A DNA stretch of 42,865 nucleotides from HGM11368 sp051883415 (GTDB taxonomy: Bacteria; Bacillota; Clostridia; Christensenellales; UBA3700). The stretch lies in contig JBJETR010000044.1 in assembly GCA_051883415.1 (NCBI GenBank), positions 1 to 42,865 of the forward strand, written 5' to 3'. This document shows, piece by piece, positions 8,185 to 16,156 of this stretch (its first letter is position 1; every line of letters begins with the position of its first letter). The position numbers and the translations under genes were made by a program. The notes beneath the pieces are model-generated. The model saw nothing but the letters and a program-made list of their open reading frames with translations. It had not been told where the DNA came from and ran no database searches.

Positions 8185-9093
8185 TATATCGGGAATAAAG
8201 TCGTCGTTTTGCCATACCGCCACGCTTTTGATACAAAAGTCAGTCGAGCCGTCGGTGCGGTTTTCAAAGTTTCCTATCTTTTGTCCGTAAGGTCCGTAAG
8301 TTGTATCTCGTATTTCGACAGTCAGTCTCAAAAATTCTCTTACTCGTGATACTCCGCCCGCATTTGTAGTCCATACGGGGGAGTCATCGACAAAGAAAAC
8401 GTAATAGTTCGGAGTCCACAACAACGAGTATTTATGATATTGTCCGTCGTATAGGTCGTAGCCTACGTCGGTTACGTTGTCTACACAGCGATACCAAATC
8501 GTGTCGTAGGCATCGTAATGTAGGGCGTTGCCCGTGTTAGTGCGGTTTTTTTGATGAAAAGACGACTCATACACGTCTATTTCCGTGCCGTCCTTGCCTT
8601 GATTGCCAATCTGCGTTGTTCCGCTCGATTGCAACCAAAACGCAGACCACATTCCGGGAGCATCGGGCACTTTTACAACTGCTTCAAAATATCCAAAAGC
8701 CTGTTCGAACCCTTCGTTGTTTTCGGTCGCTCTCGTCTCTATTCCTCCCGTAAATATGCCTGAGGATACACCGCATACGTCGCATGCGTGGTTTTCTTCG
8801 ATACTAGACGATATGACAAGCACACCGTTTTCATTATCGAGAGAAATGGCTTGGTCACACCAATATTCGGTCTTCCTCAATCCGTGTGGAGAAGGCGACC
8901 AAGGCGTTTCGTTATATAGTTCTTCAAGGGTAGAATACTCGGCAAAGTCGGTATATAGAGTTCTATGCCAACCGTCTTGCTCTTGCAAAGAAGGCAAAGA
9001 ATTATCAAAATTTTGATTGGTACAAGCAGACAATATAGGTGTTGTAATGCTTACTATAATCAAGATTATCATAGCAAATTTTCTTATTCTCAA
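8155..9093 (-). CDS. GH16 family beta-glucanase-like lipoprotein
   Basis: Predicted secreted glycoside hydrolase of family GH16 (laminarinase/lichenase type). The signature EIDxxE is present as E171-I-D173-V-Y-E176, with nucleophile and acid/base at its ends; FGYFEAVVKVPDAPGMWSAF before it and YHKYSLLW after it are also typical. A signal peptide ends in the lipobox LSAC with lipidated C24, so the enzyme sits on the outer face of the membrane. I start it at the TTG at 9093 because GGAGAG stands just upstream; a TTG at 9120 is possible but has no such site. It ends at 8155, but the -1 frame continues into a transmembrane segment. It probably works with the downstream six-hairpin glycosidase. 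Confidence 0.88.
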   Translation of the reverse strand: MRIRKFAMIILIIVSITTPILSACTNQNFDNSLPSLQEQDGWHRTLYTDFAEYSTLEELYNETPWSPSPHGLRKTEYWCDQAISLDNENGVLVISSSIEENHACDVCGVSSGIFTGGIETRATENNEGFEQAFGYFEAVVKVPDAPGMWSAFWLQSSGTTQIGNQGKDGTEIDVYESSFHQKNRTNTGNALHYDAYDTIWYRCVDNVTDVGYDLYDGQYHKYSLLWTPNYYVFFVDDSPVWTTNAGGVSRVREFLRLTVEIRDTTYGPYGQKIGNFENRTDGSTDFCIKSVAVWQNDDFIPDIKNHLINSAT

Positions 9094-9268
9094 CTTCTCT
9101 CTCCGTATTTTTTTGCTCAACTAATGCAAATTATGATACAATACGTCCTCAACTAGTTTAGACAATTATACCAAAGATAAATATCCTAGTCAATGTAATA
9201 AATTAGGTTGGCTTTTGGCAAGTCTTTATAATAATATCAAGCCCCGACTATTAGGTCGTGGCAAAACG

Positions 9269-10189
9269 TTATTTTTTGTTTTTTCTTAGTTCCGCTATCT
9301 TCAGTGCGGCTTCTTTGTCTATGACCTCTATGCCGTTTTCTTCGGCTATCTGCACTATTTGCAGTAGAGCAGCTTTCAAGAAAGGTCTTGGGATTTTGAC
9401 GTACATTTCGCACGCTTCTTTGGTAAATTTGACTTTGGTGTCCAATCTTTCGGCGCAGTACATTACGCTATCCACCGAGCCTGCGTTGCTATCTGCGATA
9501 GGTTCGGCGATAGGTCTAAAGCCTTTGAATTTTTTGTACCAGAAATTCTTGCTGTCGTGATAGCCGTAGTCGACGGGTACGTTAGGGAAGGAATTGCTCT
9601 TGAGCCCGTTTTTCAACGCATCGGCATACTTATCTTCCATCAATATCTTGTCGATTTTGAGTATAAAGTGACAGCCGAACTTGGAGGTTATTCCGTTGAA
9701 GTTGTTATACGGTGGCTCGACGCCCTCGAGCTTGCCTATATGCTCTTTGGACTTGTATCCGTCTTCCAGAGTGTCGTCCCAAGTACATTCTATCACTTGA
9801 TAAGCGTCTTTGACGATGAGCGGTCTTACGCCCTCGGCTTCGCCTTTGATAAGTTCAAGATTGCAGTCTTTCATCTTTTCGGCAGGCGTCTTGCCGGGGA
9901 AACCAAGTCTTACGAGTTCTTTGAAGTACTTTCTGTCGTCTTTGACAAAGCACAAAGCACATTTGCCCGTCTTGAGTATATTTTGCGCAGTGTTGGACGA
10001 GTTGCGCGTCTCCAAAATCATAGCGTAATAGTCCTTGCCCGCAATGTAGTAAGGGAATACCAGCGAATAACTGCCTATCGTGGTGCTACCGTCGTCGCAC
10101 AACGTGGTCACGGCTACAGTCGGCATCGGGAAGAATAAGTTGTTTTGATAAAAGTTGTCAACGACTTTCAAACTTTTGAATTTTGACAT
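9269..10189 (-). CDS. Flavin-reductase-like FMN-binding protein with extra C-terminal domain
   Basis: The first 180 residues resemble the flavin reductase-like split-barrel fold (MPTVAVTTLCDDGSTTIGSYSLVFP, then RNSSNTAQNILKTGKCALCFV), which binds FMN. Residues about 250-300 (FTKEACEMYVKIPRPFLK, then AEENGIEVIDKEAALKI) resemble the small helical domain found at the end of light-independent protochlorophyllide reductase subunits (PCP_red-like); that second comparison is tentative. Cytosolic, 306 aa. Start supported by AAGGAGA before the ATG. Monocistronic. Electron donor and substrate unknown. Confidence 0.72.
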   Translation of the reverse strand: MSKFKSLKVVDNFYQNNLFFPMPTVAVTTLCDDGSTTIGSYSLVFPYYIAGKDYYAMILETRNSSNTAQNILKTGKCALCFVKDDRKYFKELVRLGFPGKTPAEKMKDCNLELIKGEAEGVRPLIVKDAYQVIECTWDDTLEDGYKSKEHIGKLEGVEPPYNNFNGITSKFGCHFILKIDKILMEDKYADALKNGLKSNSFPNVPVDYGYHDSKNFWYKKFKGFRPIAEPIADSNAGSVDSVMYCAERLDTKVKFTKEACEMYVKIPRPFLKAALLQIVQIAEENGIEVIDKEAALKIAELRKNKK

Positions 10190-10220
10190 AAATATCTCCT
10201 TAATCTCTATATTTATTGAT

Positions 10221-10249
10221 ATTATACTACGAATTTATTATTTTTTCAA
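10221..10249 (-). promoter_or_regulatory. Promoter of the flavin-reductase-like gene
   Basis: Minus strand: TTGAAA (10244-10249), 17-bp spacer, TATAAT (10221-10226). Confidence 0.75.
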
Positions 10250-10350
10250 GATTGATTTATTCATAAACAAACTAAAAGTGCAACTTAGGTCTATTGCAAA
10301 TCAAGATAAAAAATGTCTAAAACACTAAACTGATATTTTTTATTTAATTA

Positions 10351-10379
10351 TTGACGATTATTTAATTATTTGATATTAT
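10351..10379 (+). promoter_or_regulatory. Promoter of the lipoprotein gene at 10401
   Basis: TTGACG (10351-10356), 17-bp spacer, TATTAT (10374-10379), followed by AGGAGGG and the ATG at 10401. The surrounding 10250-10380 is AT-rich and otherwise empty. Confidence 0.7.
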
Positions 10380-10400
10380 AAAGCTATAAAGGAGGGAAAT

Positions 10401-11156
10401 ATGAAAAAGAAAATTTTAATTTTTATACTTGCAATTTGCATGCTAATTCCTTGCTCTATTTATATGTCTGCTTGTGAAGATACCGCCAAAGTATATGCAT
10501 GGGGCAAAACGTTTACTTACCAAGGTGCTTATAGTACGAATTATGACCATAACTCAAACGATGCTCCAACATACAAGACTTTGCTTCAAAGAGAATTTGA
10601 GGCCGACAATTTGGATTTTGAAAACGCAACAATGTCTTCATTATACGATGATAATATAATCAAAACCAACCTAAGTCCAGGTGCCTCCATTGGCTTTGAT
10701 GCATTTATCTCATTTCTTAATCATGAGGCTCTCATGCAATTTACCTCCAAATATAAAGATTGGAAGGTCGAAGTGGGGAATAGAGAGGACAATAGCATAA
10801 CTATCAACGAAAAGACATATCTTCTTTCTCAAGAGGATGACGAATGGAATTTCTTCGACGATGATGAATATGGTATTATCAATGACAATATCAGCGAAGA
10901 AAAACCTGCAAGGTATCTCGGTCGTATTGATCTTGCCTTGCCAAAATCAATAAACGACTGCAATTCCGATTACAAATGCCTCCTAATGGATTTTGAGGAA
11001 GTAAAAAATTTGATTATTACCATTCCAACCAAGACGGTCGTCAATGAAGACGGTTATTTCGTCGAAGAAAATTGGGACGAAGTGACGCAAACGTACGTTC
11101 CGACTTATTCAGCATTGGTTATCACCTTCACTCCTTATTTTAGCATTGCCGAATAA
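10401..11156 (+). CDS. Lipoprotein of unknown function
   Basis: 251-residue surface lipoprotein that I do not recognise. A lysine start, hydrophobic core and lipobox MSAC (C25) mark a lipid-anchored exported protein. The mature part begins with a VYAWGKTFTYQG element common at the start of uncharacterised lipoproteins of gut Clostridia, is very acidic (DDEWNFFDDDE near 150-160) and ends in beta-rich sequence (YSALVITFTPYFSI). An excellent AGGAGGG precedes the ATG. Own promoter and terminator, so a single-gene unit. More AT-rich than neighbouring genes by eye, which fits a fast-evolving surface protein. Confidence 0.75.
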   Translation: MKKKILIFILAICMLIPCSIYMSACEDTAKVYAWGKTFTYQGAYSTNYDHNSNDAPTYKTLLQREFEADNLDFENATMSSLYDDNIIKTNLSPGASIGFDAFISFLNHEALMQFTSKYKDWKVEVGNREDNSITINEKTYLLSQEDDEWNFFDDDEYGIINDNISEEKPARYLGRIDLALPKSINDCNSDYKCLLMDFEEVKNLIITIPTKTVVNEDGYFVEENWDEVTQTYVPTYSALVITFTPYFSIAE

Positions 11157-11194
11157 GTAGTTTAGCAGGTGTCACATTAGATATTACTGAATAC

Positions 11195-11254
11195 AAAAAT
11201 TCTTCTTTTTAGTTGGGCATATAAGCATGCCGATTCTAAATAGGAGAATTTTTT
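11195..11254 (+). terminator. Long imperfect hairpin terminator
   Basis: Arms from AAAAATTCTTC (11195) to GGAGAATTTTT (ending 11254) pair along almost their whole length with a few mismatches, closing at GGGCAT/ATGCC, and end in a T run. Terminates the lipoprotein gene. Confidence 0.8.
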
Positions 11255-11276
11255 TCAACGTGATACCGTCTTTATA

Positions 11277-11305
11277 TTGAATAATCTATTTATAAGTGAT
11301 ATAAT
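11277..11305 (+). promoter_or_regulatory. Promoter of the second GPH transporter
   Basis: TTGAAT (11277-11282), 17-bp spacer, perfect TATAAT (11300-11305); leader about 80 nt. Confidence 0.75.
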
Positions 11306-11394
11306 AATTAAAATCACGGTAAATTTGCCTTGGATAATGCAAAATCTAGCCAATTATTGTAGTAGCCAAGGCGGACACCAAAAAAGGGGATATT

Positions 11395-13059
11395 ATGGGG
11401 AAAGACAAACAACCTAAACAAAAGGGCGCTGTCAAGGAAAAAGTTAAGAGCTTAGCATTGACAGTAAAAAGCATGTGGAAGACGCCACCCAAGGGCAGAT
11501 ACTTAGCACTTAAAGAAATGTGCTATTTTGGAATGTTTGCTCTCGGCAACAGTTGGCTAATGAGTGCAATCAATTACGTTGCGGCAGTTGCGTTTATTCC
11601 GTATTTTTACCAAATCGATACCATTCATGCTTACATAATCGTTGCAATATCATCGATAACCAATATGTTATTTTTACCGTTTATCGGCAACAAGATAGAG
11701 CGAACTAAGACTAAGATAGGTAAATATAAGCCGTTCATTATAGGTTGTATTCCTTTGTACGTCATATTTGCAATGCTTGCTATGTGGGTGCCACAATTGG
11801 AACAAGAGGCAAGTCGTATAGCGTATGCATATTTGACTTGTGCGCCTGTGCAGATAATGGCTACTTTCTGCAACAATATGTATCAAAACATGCCTACGGT
11901 TATCACACCTAATGCACAAGAGAGGGCAGATATTATGACGCCAATAGGTCTAGTCGTTGGATTTGCGCCAAGCTTGTTGCAACTTATCGTAGGACCTATC
12001 AGGTCGGCTTTTCCAAATCAAGAATATCTTGCAATGCGTATAATCGGTGCGGTCAGCGTCGTAGTCAGCGTAGCGAGCATGTTGTTTATTCTCAAAGTAA
12101 AAGAAAGAGTATACGAGGTAGCTCCAAAAGTAGACGAGAGCAAAGAAAATAAGGTTACTTTTATAGAATCTTGCAAGATGTTATCCAAGAACAAACCGCT
12201 CATCGTTTTGTGTATAGCGTTGGTACTTGGTTCTCTTCGTGACTTCACCGGTCAATTTAGATGGTTGATTATCCAGATTAGGTTCAATGAGGATATAGCA
12301 ACGGCATTGCAAATATCAGGTCTTCCTCAGACTATCATTGGTTTTTCGGCGACTGTAGCTATGTTTTTGCTACCTCTCGTTACTCGCAAGATGGACAAAA
12401 AGTGGATTGTGGTATTGTTTGCAGCGACAAGTGCTTTGCCTAATTTGATTCTTGCTTGCATACGATACGAAAATATTCCTATAGGTACCGCGTCTTTGGT
12501 ATTGTTGACTATACTTTACTTTATCAGTTGCGTCAATCCTTTGTATCTATTGATACCTATTATGCTGGGCGAGATAGCCGATTATCAACAATATTTGACG
12601 GGCAAACGATTAGACGGACACCTCCAGAATTGTTTATTCGTAGTGCCGGGCGTTGCGACCAACTTGCTAATGATTTGCTCTTACTTCTTGCAAAAGGCAG
12701 TAGGATTTGAGATAAAAGACTATTCGCTCAATAGCGGTAGTTATACCGCCGCTCAACAAGCAACTGCATGTAAGTGGTTCGATTTGGTAGCGATAATTTC
12801 CGCCGTCAGCGGCATATTGTTGGCGTTAGTAATGCTATTCTATCCGCTGTCCAGGAAGAAACATCAACAGGTTGTTGACAACCTATTGGCTAGAGGTATC
12901 ATCACCAACGTGGACGCCGACCAACAAAACGCTAATCCACAAGATGACGCCGCTATGGCTTTTGACGTAGCAAACACCGCCGAAGTTGACGTAGATAATA
13001 TAGCAACAACAGAGGTCACCGTGGAAAAATCCGAACCTACAGCGGACAATGAAGAGTAG
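11395..13059 (+). CDS. GPH-family transporter with altered cation site and acidic tail
   Basis: Major facilitator related to the GPH symporters (554 aa). The family loop is recognisable (ERTKTKIGKYKPF at about 102-114). The two acidic residues that bind the coupling cation in MelB-type members, D62 and D66 in the symporter at 889-2358, align with N90 and L94 (TNMLFLPFIG), so coupling may differ or be lost. About 12 membrane segments span 40-490. An unusual N-terminal basic extension (1-35) and a disordered, Asp/Glu-rich C-terminal tail of about 65 residues lie outside the membrane part. GGGG precedes the ATG. Single-gene unit with promoter and terminator. Substrate unknown. Confidence 0.82.
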   Translation: MGKDKQPKQKGAVKEKVKSLALTVKSMWKTPPKGRYLALKEMCYFGMFALGNSWLMSAINYVAAVAFIPYFYQIDTIHAYIIVAISSITNMLFLPFIGNKIERTKTKIGKYKPFIIGCIPLYVIFAMLAMWVPQLEQEASRIAYAYLTCAPVQIMATFCNNMYQNMPTVITPNAQERADIMTPIGLVVGFAPSLLQLIVGPIRSAFPNQEYLAMRIIGAVSVVVSVASMLFILKVKERVYEVAPKVDESKENKVTFIESCKMLSKNKPLIVLCIALVLGSLRDFTGQFRWLIIQIRFNEDIATALQISGLPQTIIGFSATVAMFLLPLVTRKMDKKWIVVLFAATSALPNLILACIRYENIPIGTASLVLLTILYFISCVNPLYLLIPIMLGEIADYQQYLTGKRLDGHLQNCLFVVPGVATNLLMICSYFLQKAVGFEIKDYSLNSGSYTAAQQATACKWFDLVAIISAVSGILLALVMLFYPLSRKKHQQVVDNLLARGIITNVDADQQNANPQDDAAMAFDVANTAEVDVDNIATTEVTVEKSEPTADNEE

Positions 13060-13118
13060 ACGCAATGACTACAAAGTCATCAAGGGTTACCACAAGTACC
13101 GACAAGACTAAACACACC

Positions 13119-13146
13119 AAAAGGCACGATTATACGTGCCTTTTTT
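13119..13146. terminator. Convergent terminator between GPH transporter and esterase operon
   Basis: Arms AAAAGGCACG and CGTGCCTTTT around a 6-nt loop, with T6 on the plus side and T4 on the minus side. Serves the plus-strand transporter and probably the minus-strand esterase ending at 13184. Confidence 0.85.
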
Positions 13147-13183
13147 GTGCCCATAGATATATTTTGATTTTGTTATATGCCAA

Positions 13184-14089
13184 TCATTGTCTAATAAAAT
13201 TCACAATCTCCCTCCACGCAACTTTACTTTCCCTAAGGAATGGGGCGAAGTACTGAAAATCATGGAAAAGCCCGTCGTATATGGAGAGCGTTACGTTGTT
13301 ATCGTGTTTCTCTAGGGCAGACTTCAACATAATGCTATCGGACAAATCCGTCTCGTAGCTCCCTACTTGAATAAGTAGAGGCGGGAAGTTTTTATATTCA
13401 AGATATACGGGAGATAGATATGGTTCATAAGGGCAAGCGTCTCCAACGTAAGAACTCTTTTTTCTTAAATAATGACCATACTCCTCGTAACTTTGATTTT
13501 TGGGTAGACAATAAGTTGGATCTTTATGACAATTAAATTCATACGAGTCGCCCGTTGCTGCAAGGTCAACGTAAGGAGATATACAGATAAGTTTGCGAGG
13601 TATCTTATATTCATTGTTTTGCATCTTGTGACAAGTCGACATCATTAGATTAGCCCCGTAACTATCTCCAATCATAATTGTGCTTTCAAAATCAATTATT
13701 TTTTCTAGTCTAACGCAAGCGTCATAACAAATATCGTGTAATGCCGGATAAACGTAATCGGCATTAGGCACGTAGTCAATACTATACACTATTGCATCGG
13801 TGAGCTTTGCTAATTTTTCGGCAACTTTGTGATATAAGTTGCTCATGGGTTGGCATGGACCGCCACCATGAAAAAGAATGATATTGATATTGCTCTTAGA
13901 GTATTTGGATGACAACTTCTCAATACTATATCTGTCATCGACTTTCAATACTTCTAAACTAAAATTTTTAGGATTATATCGATTATTTTTTAGTCTAACG
14001 TTTTTGGATAGAGAAATATGTTTTTTTCTATATTTGTAGGTATATGCTTTGATACCTAATCTTGTAAGACATGTAAGCAGTGATGTCAT
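13184..14089 (-). CDS. Alpha/beta-hydrolase, HSL-type esterase/deacetylase
   Basis: Serine esterase of the hormone-sensitive-lipase family (301 aa). It has the oxyanion motif HGGG (74-77), nucleophile elbow GDSYG (S143), an acid in ETDLSDS (D248 or D251) and H276 in LFHDF, so the triad is complete. N-terminal 40 residues are basic and mildly hydrophobic but not a clear signal peptide. Its ATG overlaps the stop of the upstream kinase-like gene (ATGA), with no separate ribosome site, suggesting coupled translation. Substrate unknown; small acyl or acetyl esters are typical. Confidence 0.85.
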   Translation of the reverse strand: MTSLLTCLTRLGIKAYTYKYRKKHISLSKNVRLKNNRYNPKNFSLEVLKVDDRYSIEKLSSKYSKSNINIILFHGGGPCQPMSNLYHKVAEKLAKLTDAIVYSIDYVPNADYVYPALHDICYDACVRLEKIIDFESTIMIGDSYGANLMMSTCHKMQNNEYKIPRKLICISPYVDLAATGDSYEFNCHKDPTYCLPKNQSYEEYGHYLRKKSSYVGDACPYEPYLSPVYLEYKNFPPLLIQVGSYETDLSDSIMLKSALEKHDNNVTLSIYDGLFHDFQYFAPFLRESKVAWREIVNFIRQ

Positions 14090-15030
14090 AATGATTTGAC
14101 GACCTTATTCATATTCTTAACAAGCGGATTCATAATGATGTTTATGAGCACTCCCGACTTTATGTAGCAAAATACTTCGTTCCACAAACCGTAAAACGCA
14201 AGTTTTTCCCTGCAATATTTACTTGCGCCATATTTATCAATGTACGTCTGGCTGAGTTTGAACCTTTTACCCGTTAGATGGTCGAATTGAAATAGGTCAT
14301 ACTCTCTATCGGCATACATGGTATTGAGAGGATCGATAAATGCAGAGAGTTTACCATTGTCAATAAATATGTTTGCTAAATTAAGGTCGCCGTGTATAAG
14401 GCAAGCCTCACTCACTTCTTCACTAAATATGATGTCAAAACAAGTCCACGCTTTTTCCATGGTTTGCATTATCTTGTTGCTCAATTGGTTGTTTGAGTGC
14501 AACTCTCTTGCTTTTTCAAGTATGGTTATGGCAAATTCTCTATAAAACTCTAACCACGTGCCGTAGGTCGCTTTTAGAATACTGCCAAACTTATCGTTTT
14601 TAACTTCATGTATTTGGTGCAGAGCCGTAGTTACGTCATCGGCGAACTGCATACGTTTTTTCTTGCTTGCGAGTAAAAATCCAAAGCTGGTAAATGCATT
14701 TTTACCTGCAACTTTAGTCATAGCGTACATATCCAACGGGATATTTTTATCGGCTTTTCGAGCAAACAAGACTTTTGGGAATGGGATAGGGCAGTTTTTG
14801 GATAGAATATCGAGTGAAGCAACCTCACCCTCGAGCATATCGGTTGCTCTTAAAAATTTGATAACAAATTCATCATCATACGTCTTGACAAGATAAGCCA
14901 TACCGAACGAACCGCCGCCAAGGCATTTGATTTTCACGACGTCAAAATTTCGCTCTCGGGCTATGATTTTGATATATTTTTCGGCATCGCTTTTTGTTAT
15001 TCTTATTGGGATAATTCTTTCAACTTTCAT
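14086..15030 (-). CDS. Aminoglycoside-phosphotransferase-like small-molecule kinase
   Basis: APH/choline-kinase fold protein (314 aa). N-lobe with glycine-rich GGGSFGMAY (38-46) and probable ATP lysine K58 (FVIKFL); C-lobe with catalytic loop HGDLNLAN (213-220, base D215) and metal ligand D233 (FIDPLN). This family includes aminoglycoside, macrolide, homoserine and sugar kinases; nothing here fixes the substrate, so a resistance role should not be assumed. First gene of a two-gene operon with the esterase; a divergent-looking AraC gene lies upstream on the same strand. GAGGTGACGTT precedes the ATG. Confidence 0.82.
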   Translation of the reverse strand: MKVERIIPIRITKSDAEKYIKIIARERNFDVVKIKCLGGGSFGMAYLVKTYDDEFVIKFLRATDMLEGEVASLDILSKNCPIPFPKVLFARKADKNIPLDMYAMTKVAGKNAFTSFGFLLASKKKRMQFADDVTTALHQIHEVKNDKFGSILKATYGTWLEFYREFAITILEKARELHSNNQLSNKIMQTMEKAWTCFDIIFSEEVSEACLIHGDLNLANIFIDNGKLSAFIDPLNTMYADREYDLFQFDHLTGKRFKLSQTYIDKYGASKYCREKLAFYGLWNEVFCYIKSGVLINIIMNPLVKNMNKVVKSL

Positions 15031-15050
15031 AACGTCACCTCTACAAATTC

Positions 15051-15079
15051 ATTATAATAGAGTTTAGCGACATCCACAA
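15051..15079 (-). promoter_or_regulatory. Promoter of the kinase-esterase operon
   Basis: Minus strand: TTGTGG (15074-15079), 17-bp spacer, TATAAT (15051-15056). Confidence 0.65.
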
Positions 15080-15113
15080 TATCCTGTGATTACCATTATG
15101 TGTCCTAGGTTTA

Positions 15114-16061
15114 CTACAAGAGTTGCTTAAATTCATTGGGCGTCATACCATAATATTTATTGAATTGTTTATAGAATCCCGACGTGTTTTTGTACCCAAC
15201 GGCTTGTGCAATATCGTCGATACGTATATTATCGAATATCATTTGACCTGCCTTTTGCATACGAATTTCCGTCAGCAAGTCACTAAAAGATTTGTTAGTT
15301 TTTTGGTTGATAATTCTACTTAGGTATGATTTGTTATAGCCTAAACTTTTTGCCAGATTGTCCAGGGTAGCATTCTCTGTATTTGCATAGATGTATTGCG
15401 TAATTTTTTCTAAAAAAATGCTATCAATATTCTTACTTCTTACCAATTCAACGAACAATAAGGCAAGATAATTTTCTATAGTTACGTCAATAAAGTCGTC
15501 ACTAGCAAAACTTTCTTTTAGTATTTTGAATAATAAATATTCCGTTTCCGTGCTCACGCTGTTTATTATAGTAATTGGCTCGTCAAAGCGTACCTTCGCA
15601 TTTATATGATTATAGACGTCAATAGGCATTACAATTTTTATGATAACGTCCTTTTCGGTGCTTGGCATTATAGCGTGCTTTGTTTGAGGGGAGAGAATGC
15701 ACAAGTCGCCTTGATTTAATATTACTTTTTTGTCGTCGATTAGTTGTATGCACTTGCCTTTATTTACAAATATCAATTCATAGAACGTATGCGAATGAAT
15801 ATATGGAATTTGACTCATGGTATGCTTGCGAACGTGCAGCCCTTCATCTTTGCGTATAGGAACTATAGGGAAACGTATAACGCCGTCCTCCATTTTTAGC
15901 GGATTGATATTTTGCCCTACAAGTTCAAAAGCCTTTGCTAAAACTTCATCGGCATTAGCAAATTCGTATTTGATAGTCGCAATAAGTTTTTCTCTCGATT
16001 TTGCAACTTGTTCATCTTCCATTTCATGATTATTTAGTATTGTAAATATAGTTTCATTCAT
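15114..16061 (-). CDS. AraC-family transcriptional regulator with cupin-type sensor
   Basis: Regulator with an N-terminal AraC-type cupin (about 60-170, with HSHTFYELIFVNKGK and LNQGDLCILSP) and two C-terminal helix-turn-helix motifs (NLAKSLGYNKSYLSRI and IAQAVGYKNTSGFYKQFNKY, ending GMTPNEFKQL). About 315 aa. The longest frame opens at 16133, but a good promoter overlaps that extension and places the transcription start close to the ATG at 16061, so I use 16061. It probably senses a sugar or other small ligand and may control the kinase/esterase genes just downstream. Confidence 0.88.
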   Translation of the reverse strand: MNETIFTILNNHEMEDEQVAKSREKLIATIKYEFANADEVLAKAFELVGQNINPLKMEDGVIRFPIVPIRKDEGLHVRKHTMSQIPYIHSHTFYELIFVNKGKCIQLIDDKKVILNQGDLCILSPQTKHAIMPSTEKDVIIKIVMPIDVYNHINAKVRFDEPITIINSVSTETEYLLFKILKESFASDDFIDVTIENYLALLFVELVRSKNIDSIFLEKITQYIYANTENATLDNLAKSLGYNKSYLSRIINQKTNKSFSDLLTEIRMQKAGQMIFDNIRIDDIAQAVGYKNTSGFYKQFNKYYGMTPNEFKQLL

Positions 16062-16067
16062 GATTTT

Positions 16068-16096
16068 AGTATAGCATACGCTGTTGCTTAATTCAA
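16068..16096 (-). promoter_or_regulatory. Promoter of the AraC-type gene (apparently leaderless)
   Basis: Minus strand: TTGAAT (16091-16096), 17-bp spacer, TATACT (16068-16073). The -10 box ends only 6 nt before the ATG at 16061; no ribosome binding site is visible. Confidence 0.6.
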
Positions 16097-16156
16097 GATT
16101 GATAGCGAGTGGAATTCGTCTATAAATGGACAATATAAAGTAAATCTATTATTTTA

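Noticed and set aside
8051..8215. Separate 54-residue membrane protein starting at 8215
   Set aside because: No ribosome site before that ATG and a 60-bp overlap with the GH16 end in another frame; the anchor explanation fits better, though it is not proven.
14086..15030. Antibiotic resistance gene
   Set aside because: Only the general APH fold is seen; this fold is shared with many metabolic kinases and nothing identifies a drug substrate.
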